Part shown: one piece after another, positions 33,426-44,193 of the stretch | Numbering within the stretch: position 1 is the stretch's first letter | Layout: each line of letters opens with the position of its first letter | Origin: Pollenia angustigena | Taxonomy: Eukaryota; Arthropoda; Insecta; Diptera; Polleniidae | Length of the DNA: 64,000 bases | NCBI GenBank assembly: GCA_930367215.1 | Contig: OV884058.1 | Coordinates: forward strand, 218,530,208 to 218,594,207 | Reading direction: 5' to 3' | The notes under the pieces: model-generated | The model's database searches: none | What the model was told of the DNA's origin: nothing | What the model saw: the letters and a program-made list of their open reading frames with translations, nothing else | Position numbers and translations under genes: made by a program

Positions 33426-35108
33426 ACATATCGTCAGCTCAGAATTGGTTTGACCTACCGACCATTTTTAAAAAAGTTGAGTTATGTATGGGGTATATAT
33501 ATTTTGAATACCCCCTTTTTGAATCCAAAACCAGTTTAGCGAAATTTTTTGTGGTTTCTGAGATATAAAGCATTCATTTTGCTGCATATCAACTGTTTCA
33601 AAATTTTTTAAGTTTTGTTTTGCTCTACAAGCCACTGTTTGGCGATTGCAGCAAATTCTTCATACAAAAACGTACAAAATAAATTTTACTGTTGCTTTGC
33701 TGCATTGCCGTAAGAAAAAAAAGGAGTTAAGGCAAAAGCAAAGTAAAATGACAACAAAAAAATAAATTTGTGAAAAATAGTTTTATAATGGACCCAACCA
33801 AGTGTACGGTTTGCTATTATTTGTGTTTTTAGCCTACCTAAGGGAAATGCTTCAAAATTGTACTACAAACAAAAATTAAATATGTTTAATCTTACTGCAA
33901 CCATTATTATGTCATATATACCAACTTTTACTTATTGTGCCTTTTTGACGGAAGCTCATAGTGGTCGGAGTGGTAACAATATTGCTAGTGCTTAAATTAA
34001 AATTTTAAATGAATTAATAAAAGATTATCCACTTATTAAAACTTTGACATTATGGAGCGATTCTTGCGTACCTCAAAATAAAAATCAAATTAATGCAACC
34101 GCAATCAAAATGTTCTTTAAACAAAATAATATTGATGCCGTAATACAAAAGTCTTCAGAACCAGAACATTCTTTAATTCAAGAAGTGGACTGTGTCCATG
34201 GTGTTATTGACCGGTACTTAAAGAATATTGAAATTCATAGTCCTCTTCATTTACTAAATTTGCTTAAAACAATGCCAAATAATAAAACAAAACTTAAAGT
34301 TATGGAAATGCTTTCGGAAATTTTTCGCACATACTCGTTGGAAGCAAATAAAATGGACTTTCGAAAAGTCCCTTTTGCTAAAATTAAAGTACTTCTATAC
34401 AGTTAAAAAAATGATTTATGTATATACATATTTTAAAACTTCTACCAGAGAGGCAAAATATTAAAATGCAATTTTGGTTAAATCTGCACCAAAAAATTGT
34501 TTGAAAACTCCTGAGAATTTGTTGACGAATGTTTTGAAAATATCGAAACAATCATTTATTTCCAGCGATAAAAATAGAGACATAAAAGACTTACTTATAT
34601 TGCTTCCACGTGTTGATAAAGCTTATTATAAAAATTTACTCAATATTAAGTTTTAAATTTTCCTTTTACTTTTGCATTATTTAAGTTGTTTAATTTGTGG
34701 CTTTTTATGTAACTTTTCATAACAGTAAAACTGTTTTTTCTGTTTTTGTAAAGTAAAATCAAATAAAAAAACTATAAAAAAAATTCTCAAAAATTACTCA
34801 ATACACAGCAATAAGTACACGTATGCAGCACAAAAAGCCACTTTTTTAATTTTTTTTTTAGAAAAGTGGCGTATGCGGCACAAAACAATATTTTTCATAT
34901 TCAAAAAAAATACTATTAAATTCTAACTTTATTCATGAAAGTGCGCAAAAATTTGCATTTTTCTTCAAAACAAATACCAGAAGCAGTGGTAAAAATATAA
35001 AAAAATTCTATCGGGTACAATTTGAGAAATCTTCATGTAAATCTTCTTTGTCGTTTTTCTCCACTCCGACTTTTTGGCATATGCGCCAAACCAATTCTGA
35101 CGATATGT
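33426..35108. mobile_element. ACATATCGTC element, short copy, 1.7 kb
   Basis: Inverted ends ACATATCGTCAG(CTCAG)AATTGGTTTG at 33426 and the complement ending GACGATATGT at 35108. It contains the 3' half of the same gene family carried by the 4.8-kb element at 47414-52186, whose ends start with the same ten bases. Flanked outside by a 60-bp direct repeat (33325-33384, 35107-35165). GCGTATGC(G/A)GCACAAAA-type motifs occur inside its right end. Confidence 0.7.
33888..34656 (+). pseudogene. TE-associated gene, 3' half, same family as 48-50.7 kb
   Basis: Plus-strand blocks: YCAFLTEAHSGRSGNNIAS (33925-33985), then 34044-34406 with LTLWSDSCVPQNKNQINATA, SSEPEHSLIQEVDCVHGVID and MDFRKVPFAKIKVLLYS, then 34480-34656 with KDLLILLPRVDKAYYKNLL at the C-terminus. 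The gene at 50.1-50.67 kb has the matching WSYSCVPQNK, SEPGP, QEVEAVHSAIDRFL, EIHSPL and IPFTKIKVIKY. An in-frame stop follows IAS, and another separates the last two blocks unless there is an intron. Function unknown; the conserved 'WSDxCxxQNK' and 'EPxHxxIQEVDxVH' could be parts of an RNase-H-like catalytic core, which is inference. Confidence 0.65.
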
Positions 35109-35364
35109 TACTTTGTTTTTGCAAAGGGATCTAAATTCTTTTGCTTGTGCAAAAAAACAAAACAAAAAATGTTACTCCTTCTTTTCTCGTTTCTCATAGA
35201 AGCGAGTGTGGAAGGTGTATCTTATCTTTTATAACAAAGAGTCGAGGCCTTCTATGAGGCATTCTTTAGCAGTTACGTAAGAACAGTAATTAAATCAAAA
35301 AATTTTTTAAGCAGGCCTTTAAAAAGGCCTGAAGAAAGAAGGTCTTCTGAGTTTTCACGCTGGG

Positions 35365-35756
35365 CAGTTGCTTAACGATGATGCTCATGAATGTGGGACA
35401 ACACGGTTCTAAGTATCAAATATAATTTTGTGCTATAGTAACAAATAATTTTTGTAGATAGAACCATGTGTTATTGAAAAAGTTAAAATTCCGAAAGTTA
35501 AACAAGTAACAAGCATAAGGATAGTCTGAGCAACATGGTTCTTTTTGCAATTAAAGTTTCCACATTGTTCTATCTGCTAAATAATATAGCCTTCTTAAGT
35601 TAAAAAGGTTCTATAGTTAGTTGGAACCTTGTTATCTGAATCTCAAACCAAAAACGCGCTGTTAAATCCTTGTTATATAAAACATCTCAGAATCTGTAAG
35701 AGATAGAAAAAAAACTGAGAACACCAATCGAAAGACCCTAGTCGATTTATAGCTAG
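35365..35756. other. No feature recognised
   Basis: AT-rich, with recurring 'ggttcta' and 'aacaaggttc' words but no defined unit. No gene. Confidence 0.4.
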
Positions 35757-37083
35757 ATGGCGATTTCTTTTCTGAGAAAAATATGTTACAGTATATACAT
35801 GTAACATTTTCTAATGTTACCGATAATCACTCGAAGTGTTACATGTTGTGCAATTTCAATTGAACAAAATTAGTGCTTTTATTTACAACTATTATTACAA
35901 TTTCATCATTAACGAGCGATTTTTAAAGCTATTTAAGCGTTTTCTGCACGCTATTACGGGTTTAAAACAAATATTAACATCACTAATGGCTTATAAAAAT
36001 TAAAGCAACTAAAATTTAAATAGACTTTTTTGATTTTAATTTGTAAATATTTTTATATTTTGTTTTAAAACAAATTTTTTACAAAATTATGAGCGGTATG
36101 AATTATGACAAACAAAATAAAACCTTTGTTGTACAAACAAAGTAGTAAGTACCAAAGTTGTAGAACAGGGCAGTAATAAGTTAAATTTAGGGTAAAATAT
36201 GGGCATTTCCTGGGGTCACGAACGTACGTTCGTAAGTTTTTGATGTACAAATAATATACAAAACAAAACTTTTCGTAGCCTTTTTTTTGCGATTCGATAG
36301 CATTTGGGTAGCTCTATGTTTAGTACAAAAGATGGATTTCATCGAGTTTAAGTTTTCATAATAAGAGTTATAAACGTGTGGTCAAGAACGTACGCAAAAT
36401 AGAAGTCAACTTCGGCTGACAGAAGTGAAATGTAAAAACTGATTAATTTATTTTAAAAGTGTATTAATGTAGGTCTCCATCCAGTATTTACAAAATAAAA
36501 TATCTCTCTTGGTTTTTATTTAATTGGCTTATGTACCGGTCGCGAACGTACGGATCGCGAACGTTCGATTTTTCCATATGTTTTTTTATTGTTATCACCA
36601 TGCGATTTACCATAAATGTATTCAAGTTTCCTAAACAAAAAAACTTAATACTCCTTTTAAAATTGATCGTATTGGAGAGATTATGAAGAAAGAGTGTAAA
36701 CATAACATATTTTTTGCATGTAAAATAAGTATATAAAAATGTCTTATGAAGTAGAAAATACAGGAAATTATAAAATTTTCCAGTTTCCAGCCCAATTTCC
36801 TCAAGTAAAACAGCTCAGATATTCAAGGAAATCATTGTTTTATAAGAACATAGACTTTTTTTTAATAATAAACAATAAAAGACGATAATAATCAACATAT
36901 TATTTTTTCATCCTGGTAGACCATTCTGGGGAAATGCCCATATGCAACATGTTTTTCATCAACATATTCACAAAAGAACTTGAAAATTTTTCCCGCAGTT
37001 GTATTTTTTGTACAAACGAACACAAAAATGTAGAACATGTAACATTAATGCAACATTTTTCTCAGAACAGAAATCGCCATAAA
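35757..37083. mobile_element. 1.3-kb inverted-repeat element, ATGGCGATTTCT ends
   Basis: ATGGCGATTTCTTTTCTGAG at 35757 pairs with its complement ending GAAATCGCCAT at about 37082, and pairing continues through GAGAAAAAT and then ATGTTAC-type motifs. It hosts a smaller element at 36196-36945. No transposase. Confidence 0.72.
36196..36945. mobile_element. 750-bp nested element, ATATGGGCATTTCC ends
   Basis: ATATGGGCATTTCCTGGGGTC at 36196 (first 20 bases considered) pairs with the complement ending GGAAATGCCCATAT at 36945. GAACGTACG palindromes occur near 36219, 36387, 36543 and a GAACGTTCG near 36558, possibly subterminal sites. Non-coding. Confidence 0.65.
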
Positions 37084-37224
37084 TGTAAGAAAAGATAAAC
37101 TCACTGTTTGTTGTTGGTGTTTTGTTTAAGCTTTGATATTGTTACAAGTAAGACTTATTCGCTTTTAGGGTTTTATATGTATATAATTTTTGGCTTTTCT
37201 AAAATCTTTGGAAAAGGTTTCCTG

Positions 37225-37380
37225 ATGAACTGGCCTAAGCAACCAGTTAAATGCGTATAGAAGCTAGCTTCCCTCAACAATAAATCTCAGTGTATTTATC
37301 AAATATGAAAAATTGGGAACTTATTAATAATAAATTTTGTATTCCCAAAAATAACTTTGATCTAAAATTTGGTTGTTAAA
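37225..37380. repeat. 'CCTAAGCAACCAG' repeat, fragment
   Basis: Part of the arm of the palindrome at 38679-39417 ('tggcctaagcaaccagttaa', 'caacaataaatctcagtg'), more diverged. Immediately followed by the 133-bp MITE. Confidence 0.65.
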
Positions 37381-37387
37381 TTTATGA

Positions 37388-37520
37388 CCTGTTCGTCGAT
37401 AGCGAATGAAGACTTCGTTCGCTTAACTAACATGCAAAACAAAAACAACATTTTATAATTTGTTTTTGTTTTAAATGTAATTTAAGCGAACGAAGACTTC
37501 ATTCGCTATCGACGAACAGG
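37388..37520. mobile_element. 133-bp MITE, CCTGTTCGTCGATAGCG ends
   Basis: Near-perfect inverted arms of ~45 bp (CCTGTTCGTCGATAGCGAA, then GAAGACTTCGTTCGCTTAA) with a short AT loop. A decayed partial copy is at 53627-53700. Non-coding. Confidence 0.85.
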
Positions 37521-37524
37521 CCAT

Positions 37525-37749
37525 TAGTTCTAGGACTTTTTTATTGAAAAAATACTACATCGTATTAAAATAAAAGTACATTGTAGTAAATAACACTAAA
37601 CACGTTTATTGAGCACACATGTGTGACTGGTCAAATAGTTTCAATTGACCGCCTTCAATATATGTGTTATTCATATAAAGAACTAGAACCGGTCTCTACC
37701 ACCAAAGACCTATCACCGGAAAAGTTTGGTGTCAGTTCGCTTCCGTGTA
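37525..37749. other. No feature recognised
   Basis: No gene or repeat recognised; contains the short palindromic word GGTCTCTACCACCAAAGACC. Confidence 0.35.
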
Positions 37750-38035
37750 GGGATACACTAAGAGAAAAATGAGGATCTAAATTTAAGAACAAAATTCTTG
37801 AATTTAGATTGCAGAAATCTTCAGATTATGATCTTGGAATTTGGTCAGTAAGATTAATGTTCTCAAATTTTTAGAATGAATTCTAAAAATCAAGATCGCA
37901 ATCTTAAGTTTAAGATCGTATTCTTCAATTTTAGAACGTGGTCTTAAGCTGTAAGAACACATTCTTAAAATCAAGAACGTAATCTTAATTTTAAGATCGT
38001 ATTTTTGTATTTAAGAATATATTTTTAAAGTTAAC
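37750..38035. repeat. AAGATCTTAA-type degenerate repeat, ACACTAAG end, copy 1
   Basis: Starts TACACTAAGAGAAAAATGAG, then consists of alternating 'ttaagaac' / 'gatctta' / 'ttcttaa' words in both orientations. The region 52380-52742 has the same composition and ends CCCTTAGTGTA, an inverted version of this end. This is probably one palindrome-rich MITE family. Confidence 0.6.
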
Positions 38036-38645
38036 ATTTAATTTTCATTAAATTATTTTTATGAAGAAAGGAATTTTACAACATGAAAATTAATTAAAAT
38101 TGTTATTGATGATCTTTCATTATTGACCGTGGCCGGGGCTCGAACCCTGGCGGGCAGGTTACCATGACATGTTTCGATCGCAACCACTCGATCTCTTCAG
38201 ATGGATTTGCCGTCTTACACTCGCAGCCATCGACGACTGCTGACGTCAATAGTCAAACATAAATCCTTTAACCAAATTTTAATTTTAACCTTTTGGTAGA
38301 TCGAAATTTGCCTTTCTGAATGATTATCCATTTTAATTGATTTCAGATGTTTTTTCCTTACTTCTGTTTTCTCGTACTTTTTGTCAAGAATTCTTCTTCA
38401 GGTCCAAAGTACATTTTTGTTTTTTCATGTTTGTCTTTCTTTTTCTTGTTGAACTTTTTCAGTACAATTTGAAGGACAAATGTACACATAGAGCTCGTGC
38501 CTCAGCTTTAACAATAATTAGTATTGTGGTTATTTTGTTGAACTATTTATGGTTTTTAATCCAAATATTTAATTAAATTTAATTTTCATTAAATTATTTT
38601 TATGAAGAAAGGAATTTACAACATGAAAATTAATTAAAATTATCA
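38036..38645. repeat. 70-bp direct repeat flanking a tRNA-like head
   Basis: 'aatttaattttcattaaatt' through 'catgaaaattaattaaaatt' occurs at 38036-38104 and again at 38576-38645, differing by one base in a T run. The ~470 bp between holds the SINE-like segment. A long direct repeat of this kind suggests segmental duplication or terminal repeats rather than a simple target duplication. Confidence 0.7.
38105..38260 (-). repeat. SINE-like tRNA-derived head
   Basis: On the minus strand the B-box GGTTCGAGCCCC lies in a CCGCCAGGGTTCGAGCCCCGG context (about 38125-38145), and an A-box-like GATCGAGTGGTTGCG lies ~45 bp upstream. This is the arrangement of an internal pol III promoter. It does not fold as a complete tRNA, so it is annotated as tRNA-derived SINE sequence. 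The 'gttattgatgatctttcatt' and 'gaccgtggc' tract next to it recurs at 39418-39460 without the tRNA part. Confidence 0.55.
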
Positions 38646-38678
38646 AAAAGTAATTTCAATTTTTGGGAAAACAAAATT

Positions 38679-39417
38679 TTAATTTCAAAAGATTTTGTTA
38701 TTCGTGCTTAATTCCCAGTTTTTATTCTTGATAAAAACACTTGAAATTTATTGTTGATGGGATAAGCTATTCCTATGCATTTCACTGGTTGCTTAGGCCA
38801 GATCATCAGGAAACTTCATCCATAAAGATTTTAGACAAACTAAAGATATTAAACCAAATAAAACTGTTAAACGTATAAGACTTATAGCAACAGTTTTACT
38901 TGTAACAATATCAAAGCTTGAACAAAATACATCAACAATAAAAAAGTGGTTTTGTATTCCCAAAAATTGAAATTACTTTTTGATAATAAACAGGCAAGTG
39001 CACGGCCTAAAAAAACACTTAATTGACAACATCTTTTGTAAGTTGTTGTTTGTTTTTTATTTTGTTTTTCTTAACCTACTTACAACTACAATTAATGTTG
39101 AGAGAATTTCAACTAATTGTAGTGGGGAGTGTAAGATGAGATAAACCCACTTTTTTATTGTTGATGTATTTTGTTCAAGCTTTGATATTGTTACAAGTAA
39201 AACTGTTGCTATAAGTCTTATACGTTTAACAGTTTTATTTGGTTTAATATCTTTAGTTTGTCTAAAATCTTTATGGATGAAGTTTCCTGATGATCTGGCC
39301 TAAGCAACCAGTGAAATGCATAGGAATAGCTTATCCCATCAACAATAAATTTCAAGTGTTTTTATCAAGAATAAAAACTGGGAATTAAGCACGAATAACA
39401 AAATCTTTTGAAATTAA
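38679..39417. mobile_element. Palindromic element with ~265-bp near-identical arms
   Basis: The left arm (38679 to ~38950) and right arm (~39151 to 39417) are essentially perfect reverse complements. For example 'ccagtgaaatgcataggaat' in the right arm is matched exactly in the left. The unpaired centre is ~200 bp. Diverged arm fragments occur at 18716 and 37225. Near-identity of arms this long implies recent formation or gene-conversion-like homogenisation. Confidence 0.85.
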
Positions 39418-39459
39418 TTAAAATTGTTATTGATAATCTTTCGTTCTTGACCGTGGCGT

Positions 39460-39745
39460 GATTTAGGTTACCACCTGTTATTAGACATTTAATTAATTTG
39501 TTTCAGACTCAAAAGTGACCTTTAAAAGTTTGCAATATATAAAGAAAGAAGACATACAAGTAGCGATCCCTCCTCTGTGACTTAGAATGGGGTTTCGTGA
39601 AAAGTTGCTTGCGTGGAAAAAGAAAGAGGTAATAACAAAAAAAAGTAAAAAAACTAAAAAGTTTGATTTTAGTTGGGAATAGAAGAAGATACGCTTTCAA
39701 TGCCATCAAAGGAAGGTGAATGGCTGAAAAATTGTAAGGATACAT
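39460..39745. other. No feature recognised
   Basis: AT-rich; an 86-codon minus ORF here has no domain and is F/L/Y-rich as expected by chance. Confidence 0.4.
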
Positions 39746-39749
39746 TTTC

Positions 39750-40024
39750 CACGTAAACTCAGGAGTCAATAAAAAAATTTTTGATAAGGTAAGAGTCGCA
39801 GCTTCTAGTTTTAAACAGATTACTTATAAACTATATGTACGTTTCATATTTTTTTGTTAGGTTTAGGGTTTGGTTTCGTTGTTGGCTGAGTCATATTGGC
39901 AATGACATCCTATAATTTTATAACCTGCATACAGATCTTACAAGTGATAAGCGAGACGAGATTATCCGAATCATAATTGAGGAAGTTTTAAAAAAGGATC
40001 TCACACTTCGTGCCCAAGATTTCT
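39750..40024 (+). pseudogene. Possible TE gene fragment (LTSDKRDEIIRI...)
   Basis: About 30 codons at 39932-40024 read LTSDKRDEIIRIIIEEVLKK and DLTLRAQDFSII, a helical segment resembling N-terminal or linker parts of uncharacterised proteins found in insect transposons. An AGGTAAGAG donor-like site at 39787 and a TTTTGTTAG acceptor-like site at 39859 lie upstream. It is cut off at 40024 by the 3' tail of LINE B. Family assignment is weak. Confidence 0.35.
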
Positions 40025-40870
40025 CAATTATTTTTTTATTTATTTAATAGATATTTTTTATCAATATTTACAAAGGTAAGTAATACAATTTTTAAGGTCT
40101 TATGAATCTATATTTGGCTTATCTATAGTAGTTGTGAGCCAGATTGGCATTTTAAAGCAGATTTTAATTAAATTAATTTATAAGCAAATTTGCTTTGGTT
40201 CTACCAAATTTTAAATTGAGTATATAAAAAAGAATAAATTGTACATTAAAAATTTTAAAGGAATTTAATTAAATTCATTTTAAAAAAGTTTTCTGTAATT
40301 TAAACAAATTCCCACATATTTGTATAAACTATAGTAATTACTAATCGTTGCCATTAAGTATATTTAATACTTCGTTCATATCCAAACTCATTAAAAATAG
40401 GACAAACTCCTAAGAAGTGAAACGTATTTTCGGATTCATCCAGATTACAAAGGGTACATAGGCCAACAGAAGAACGTCTAAATGCTCTACTATTTAAATC
40501 AAGAAGACCTCCACGTACTCTGATTATTAGACTTGTAGCACGCGACGACAATTCTGAAGTTAAAATAGGATTTGCGGATACAAATCATGAAATTGTGAGC
40601 GTCTTGCATTAGATATAAGATCTTCTCTTTCCGTTGCTTTTAAAAGTTCAAGTATTGGTTTCCAGTATTCACACATGGGTTTAGTAGCATTTTCAGGAAC
40701 ATATTGAATTTTGTCACATATATTTACCCACTCCTCAGCCCAAAAGGTTTTCATTGAAATAATTCGTTCAGCTAACATTCGAGGCAATCTATGCTCAGGC
40801 AGTTGTAGAACTCCATTAATGTAAGACAAATGTAGCCTTAAGGTATCAATATACAGGGAGTTTAGACCAG
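40025..40870 (-). pseudogene. LINE B ORF2, C-terminal part and 3' end
   Basis: Minus-strand blocks: YIDTLRLHLSYINGVLQLPE, RMLAERIISMKTFWAEEWVN, then after a shift LSSRATSLIIRVRGGLLDLN and the zinc-knuckle CTLCNLDESENTFHFLGVC. This CxxC...H...C knuckle at the end of ORF2 is typical of several arthropod non-LTR clades. The element ends in an A-rich tail around 40025-40045. It is the continuation of LINE B from 44194, separated by LINE A. Confidence 0.8.
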
Positions 40871-42095
40871 TTTTTTTTTTATTTTTATTTATTTATCATA
40901 TAAAATAATTCATTTTAATTTTGTTGCCTCTGCGCCTTAAAGGCATTGTAGAGGCGAGTTGGCAATTAAATATTACATAATTTACAGTTTTATACGTATT
41001 ATTTAAACTAATTGAGAAAAAAAAAATAATAATAATATATGTATATATAATTATGTATATAAGTATGTACAACTTTATCTAAACATATATGTAAGTATTC
41101 AACTTTTTACATTAATATCTCTTCTATGTGTTGAATTAAATAATCTTTAATATCTCTTTTAAATATTGAAATTCTTTCAATATCTTTCAAATATTGAGGC
41201 AAATTATTGAACTCACGACTACCCATGTATTCAATCCTTTGTTTTGTTGTTTCCAGCCTACACCGGGATACTGATAAATTGTGATTGTTTCTTGTATTAA
41301 ATGAAGATTGATTCCTCGAAAAGCTTATAGTGTGATGGCCAATATTATGCAGACATTTAAAAACATAAATTAATAACTGCAATTTGTAAATTCCGTAAAT
41401 AGGTAAAACATTCTTAAAGGTATTACTGAATAATGACACCGTTGGATATGTTATGGGAAGGTTAGCTACAACTTTTAATGCTTTATTTTGCATTCTCTGT
41501 AACGATTTAAGTTCAGTGCTCTTTTTATATTCATACAATATTGCCAAGTAATTAAAATGGCTTTGAATTAAAGCATTATAAAGCAATAATTTCGTTTTTT
41601 TATCAAACTTATTTTTAAATTTATAAAGTAAACCTATAGCCTGAGCAGTTTTTGCCTTTAAATTACGAATATGCAGACTCCAAGAAAGGTTATTTTGTAT
41701 TTCTACACCCAAATACTTAATGGAACTGACTTCCTGTACCTCATTACCATCTACAAATACACTAAAGTGGCCATGATCACCATAAGGCTTAAATCTCATT
41801 ATTCGAGTTTTAGTTGAATTCAAAACTAGTTTGTTAATTCTTGCAAATTCAGTTAGCAACGACGCATCCCGTTCCATATAAACCTTGGCAAATATCATCC
41901 GCATAAATAAAGAGTTTTCCAGAAAGTTGAAGATTTTTTATATCATTAAGGTAAATGGTAAACAATAATGGACCAAGTACACTTCCCTGTGGCACACCAT
42001 GTTCAACTGCACCAAGTGAACTTTTATGGCTTTTAATCTGAACAAATTGTTTGCGTTTCATTAAATAACTTCTTAAAAGAGACATTTCTCCACCA

Positions 42096-42479
42096 CACTC
42101 AAAATATTATGTAGTTAAATTCAAACGAAAATTCATTTGAAACAAATTAAAATTCATTTAAAAAACGGATCATTTACATTTCATTTAAAACAAATGATTT
42201 TTTCAGTAATTTCTAAGTTTTTTATTTATTGAACATCATATTCGTTAAAATTGAATAGTTTTTACTTTTAAAAAATATATTTTAACCGATAAAAATCAAA
42301 CAAATTAACAAAAAAAAATACGGAAAACATTATTTTTTGGTAGTTTGTTTTTTTAATAACAAACATAAATGTTGAAAAATAAATTTATTCGTAAAATAAC
42401 TATATTTTTATTCAATTTTAACAGTACCGAAAACGAATTTAATAACCTACAATCAGTTACTGTAATAATTTTATGAGTG
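42096..42479. mobile_element. 384-bp element inside LINE A, CACTCA ends
   Basis: Inverted ends CACTCAAAATATTATG and the complement ending ATGAGTG. Removing it joins the LINE codons exactly (TATGGTATTTGTGGTGGAGA), leaving only a 2-bp TG overlap as duplication. The interior is AT-rich with TTCATTT/AAATGAA repeats; non-coding. Confidence 0.8.
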
Positions 42480-42796
42480 CACAAATACCATAAAGTTTCA
42501 ACTTTTCCAACAAAATATCATGATCTATAAGATCAAAAGCCTTGGTAAAATCATAAAATATGCCTGCCACTCCACAAAATCCATCATCCAGACCTTTGCA
42601 AATAAAGTTGACAACATTTACTACAGCTTCCTCAGTACAACATCCTTCCCTAAAACCAAATTGGAAATCATTCAACAGGTTATGAGTTTTCATATACTTT
42701 GAAATTTGACTGTGCAAAATTTTTTCAAACACGTTATCAATAACAGATAAAACAGCAATTGGCCTGAACTTATCCGCAGTGCAGGCATTATTAACC

Positions 42797-43352
42797 GGTG
42801 CAGTGAAATAACGCCGGGAGAAATAACACCGGTGGGTGTAATTTCCCGATGCGAAAAGAAATAAGACCCCCGGGGTGTTATTTCCTCTTTAAAGCAGACT
42901 TTATTTCTTTTTGCAAGAGGAAATAAAGCCGACCGGCGTTTTGGTCAATGAAGAATTAAAATCAATAATGACAATTAACAACAAATGTGCTCTAAGCAGA
43001 AATAAAATTTTAACTAAAGCTTCTCTGTATAGCAGGCCTTCGGCCGGGCGCAAGGATTTTCTCCTCTATGGTATAAAAAAGACCGGCTTCGCTAACTAAA
43101 GCATCTCTGTATAGCCGGCCTTCGGGCGGGAGCAAGGATTTTCTCCTTTATGGTATAACAAACGCTGAAGTGAAATAACGCAGGCTTTATTTCCTCTTGC
43201 AAAAAGAAGTAAGACCCCCGGGGTGTTATTTCCTCTTTGGAGCCGGCGTTATTTCTTTTTGCAATAGGAAATAAGGCCGGCCGGCGTTATTTCCTTTTCA
43301 TCGGGAAATTACACACAGCGGTGTTATTTCTCCCGGCGTTATTTCATTGTAG
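42797..43352. mobile_element. 556-bp GC-rich palindromic element, 10-bp TSD
   Basis: An exact 10-bp duplication ATTATTAACC at 42787-42796 and 43353-43362 restores LINE A's codons when reduced to one copy. The outer arms (~65 bp) are inverted copies containing GAAATAACGCCGGGAG, then GAAATAACACCG and ATTTCCCGATG. Further GAAATAA/TTATTTC plus CCGG words occur throughout in both orientations. The outermost few bases (GGTG left, CTAC right in mirror) do not match. GC content is clearly above the surroundings. Superfamily unknown; 9-10-bp duplications point to Mutator-like elements. Confidence 0.85.
43011..43158 (+). repeat. 82-bp tandem duplication in the GC-rich element
   Basis: 'taactaaagcttctctgtat' ... 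'aggccttcggccgggcgcaa' ... 'ctatggtataa' occurs at 43011-43074 and again at 43093-43158, separated by ~18 bp. This is the asymmetric heart of an otherwise palindromic element. Confidence 0.8.
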
Positions 43353-44193
43353 ATTATTAACCTTTGGAATCGGAACCACCTTGTGGATTTTTAAAATATC
43401 CGGATAAGTGCTACAGTTCACCATGTTATTAAATATATTAACCAAATATGGTGTGAATTCATCTACATTGTTTAAAAGTATTTTCGGCACTATATTATCA
43501 TGGCCACCACTTTTATTAGGTTTCAAATTTAGTACTGCATTGCGAATATCATCAGTTGTTGCATAATCAAGATGAAATCTTATATTGTGTTGAGCAATAG
43601 TTCTTAAAGAAATAAAAGAGTCTATTGATAGTTCTTCAATTTGTACCCTTAAATCTTTTATAGATTTCAGAAAATAGTTGTTTAAAACTTCAGCTTTTTG
43701 AAAATCATCTGTAATTAAATCACCGTGGGTATCTTTAATATTGATACATCTGCTTGAAGATCTTCCCATTGTTTCATTTAGAAACTTCCAACATTTTTTC
43801 GGATCATTCTGAAAACCGTCTGCATTGTTCCTGTAAAAATTATTTATTGAATCTTTACTTGCTTTCTTAATTATGTTGCCAATTCTTTTTAACCTTGTCT
43901 CTATACCTGCACTATCAAGTTTTTTCCTTCGCTGCTTTAATAGATTTTTCTTGAAAGATATTAGTTTTAGTAAATTAGCGTTAAGCCATGGAGTAATTTC
44001 TCTTCTTATTATTCTTTTCTGCCTCTTTTCACGCGTAGAGTTTTTAACAGCATCATTTACACACAATATTAAGGCAGATGTATCAACAGACGGGTCTCCA
44101 GTTTGGGTTAATCTAGATAAATTGTTAAAAATATAGTTTGAAACTTGATTATAGTCACAGTGGGCACGAATTCGATCTGTAAATAAAGCATGT

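Larger units (their letters stand above)
32471..35364. mobile_element. CCCAGCGG / GGCCTT-rich element, enlarged by insertions
   Basis: Inverted ends CCCAGCGGGAAAAAG at 32471 and the complement ending CACGCTGGG at 35364. Both outer parts (32471-32780, 35240-35364) are rich in AAGGCCTT palindromes. Relatives are at 52827-53250 and a fragment at 16433. The middle (32.8-35.2 kb) contains other repeats and the ACATATCGTC element. Confidence 0.72.
40871..44193 (-). mobile_element. LINE A: 5'-truncated non-LTR retrotransposon
   Basis: The 3' end is an AAATAAATAAAAATAAAAAA tail at 40871-40900, abutting LINE B. The 5' junction is at about 44193, in the middle of LINE B's codon series. It contains most of ORF2 from the linker upstream of the reverse transcriptase to the C-terminus. 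Two DNA elements (42096-42479 and 42797-43352) interrupt it. No target duplication is seen; about 15 codons of LINE B appear to be missing at the insertion point, so a target-site deletion is inferred. Confidence 0.85.
41107..44193 (-). pseudogene. LINE A reverse transcriptase (ORF2, broken)
   Basis: Reads in order on the minus strand: TREKRQKRIIRREITPWLNA, CWKFLNETMG, LNLKPNKSGGHDNIVPKILL, FRPIAVLSVIDNVFEKILH, DFQFGFREGCCTEEAV, FYDFTKAFDLIDHDILLEKL, then after the second insertion RSYLMKRKQFVQI, GVPQGSVLGPLLFTIYLNDI, FIYADDI, KLVLNSTKTRIMRF, SSIKYLGVEIQNNLSWSLHI and a C-terminal region to 41107. These are the standard reverse-transcriptase blocks (FTKAFD, GVPQGSVLGP, YADD). The frame is intact across both insertions once the insertions are ignored, but breaks just after YADD, where sequence is also missing. 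Clade (CR1/Jockey-like) is uncertain. Confidence 0.86.

Noticed and set aside
38105..38260. A tRNA gene on the minus strand
   Set aside because: Has a B-box but no full cloverleaf; flanked by dispersed repeat text.
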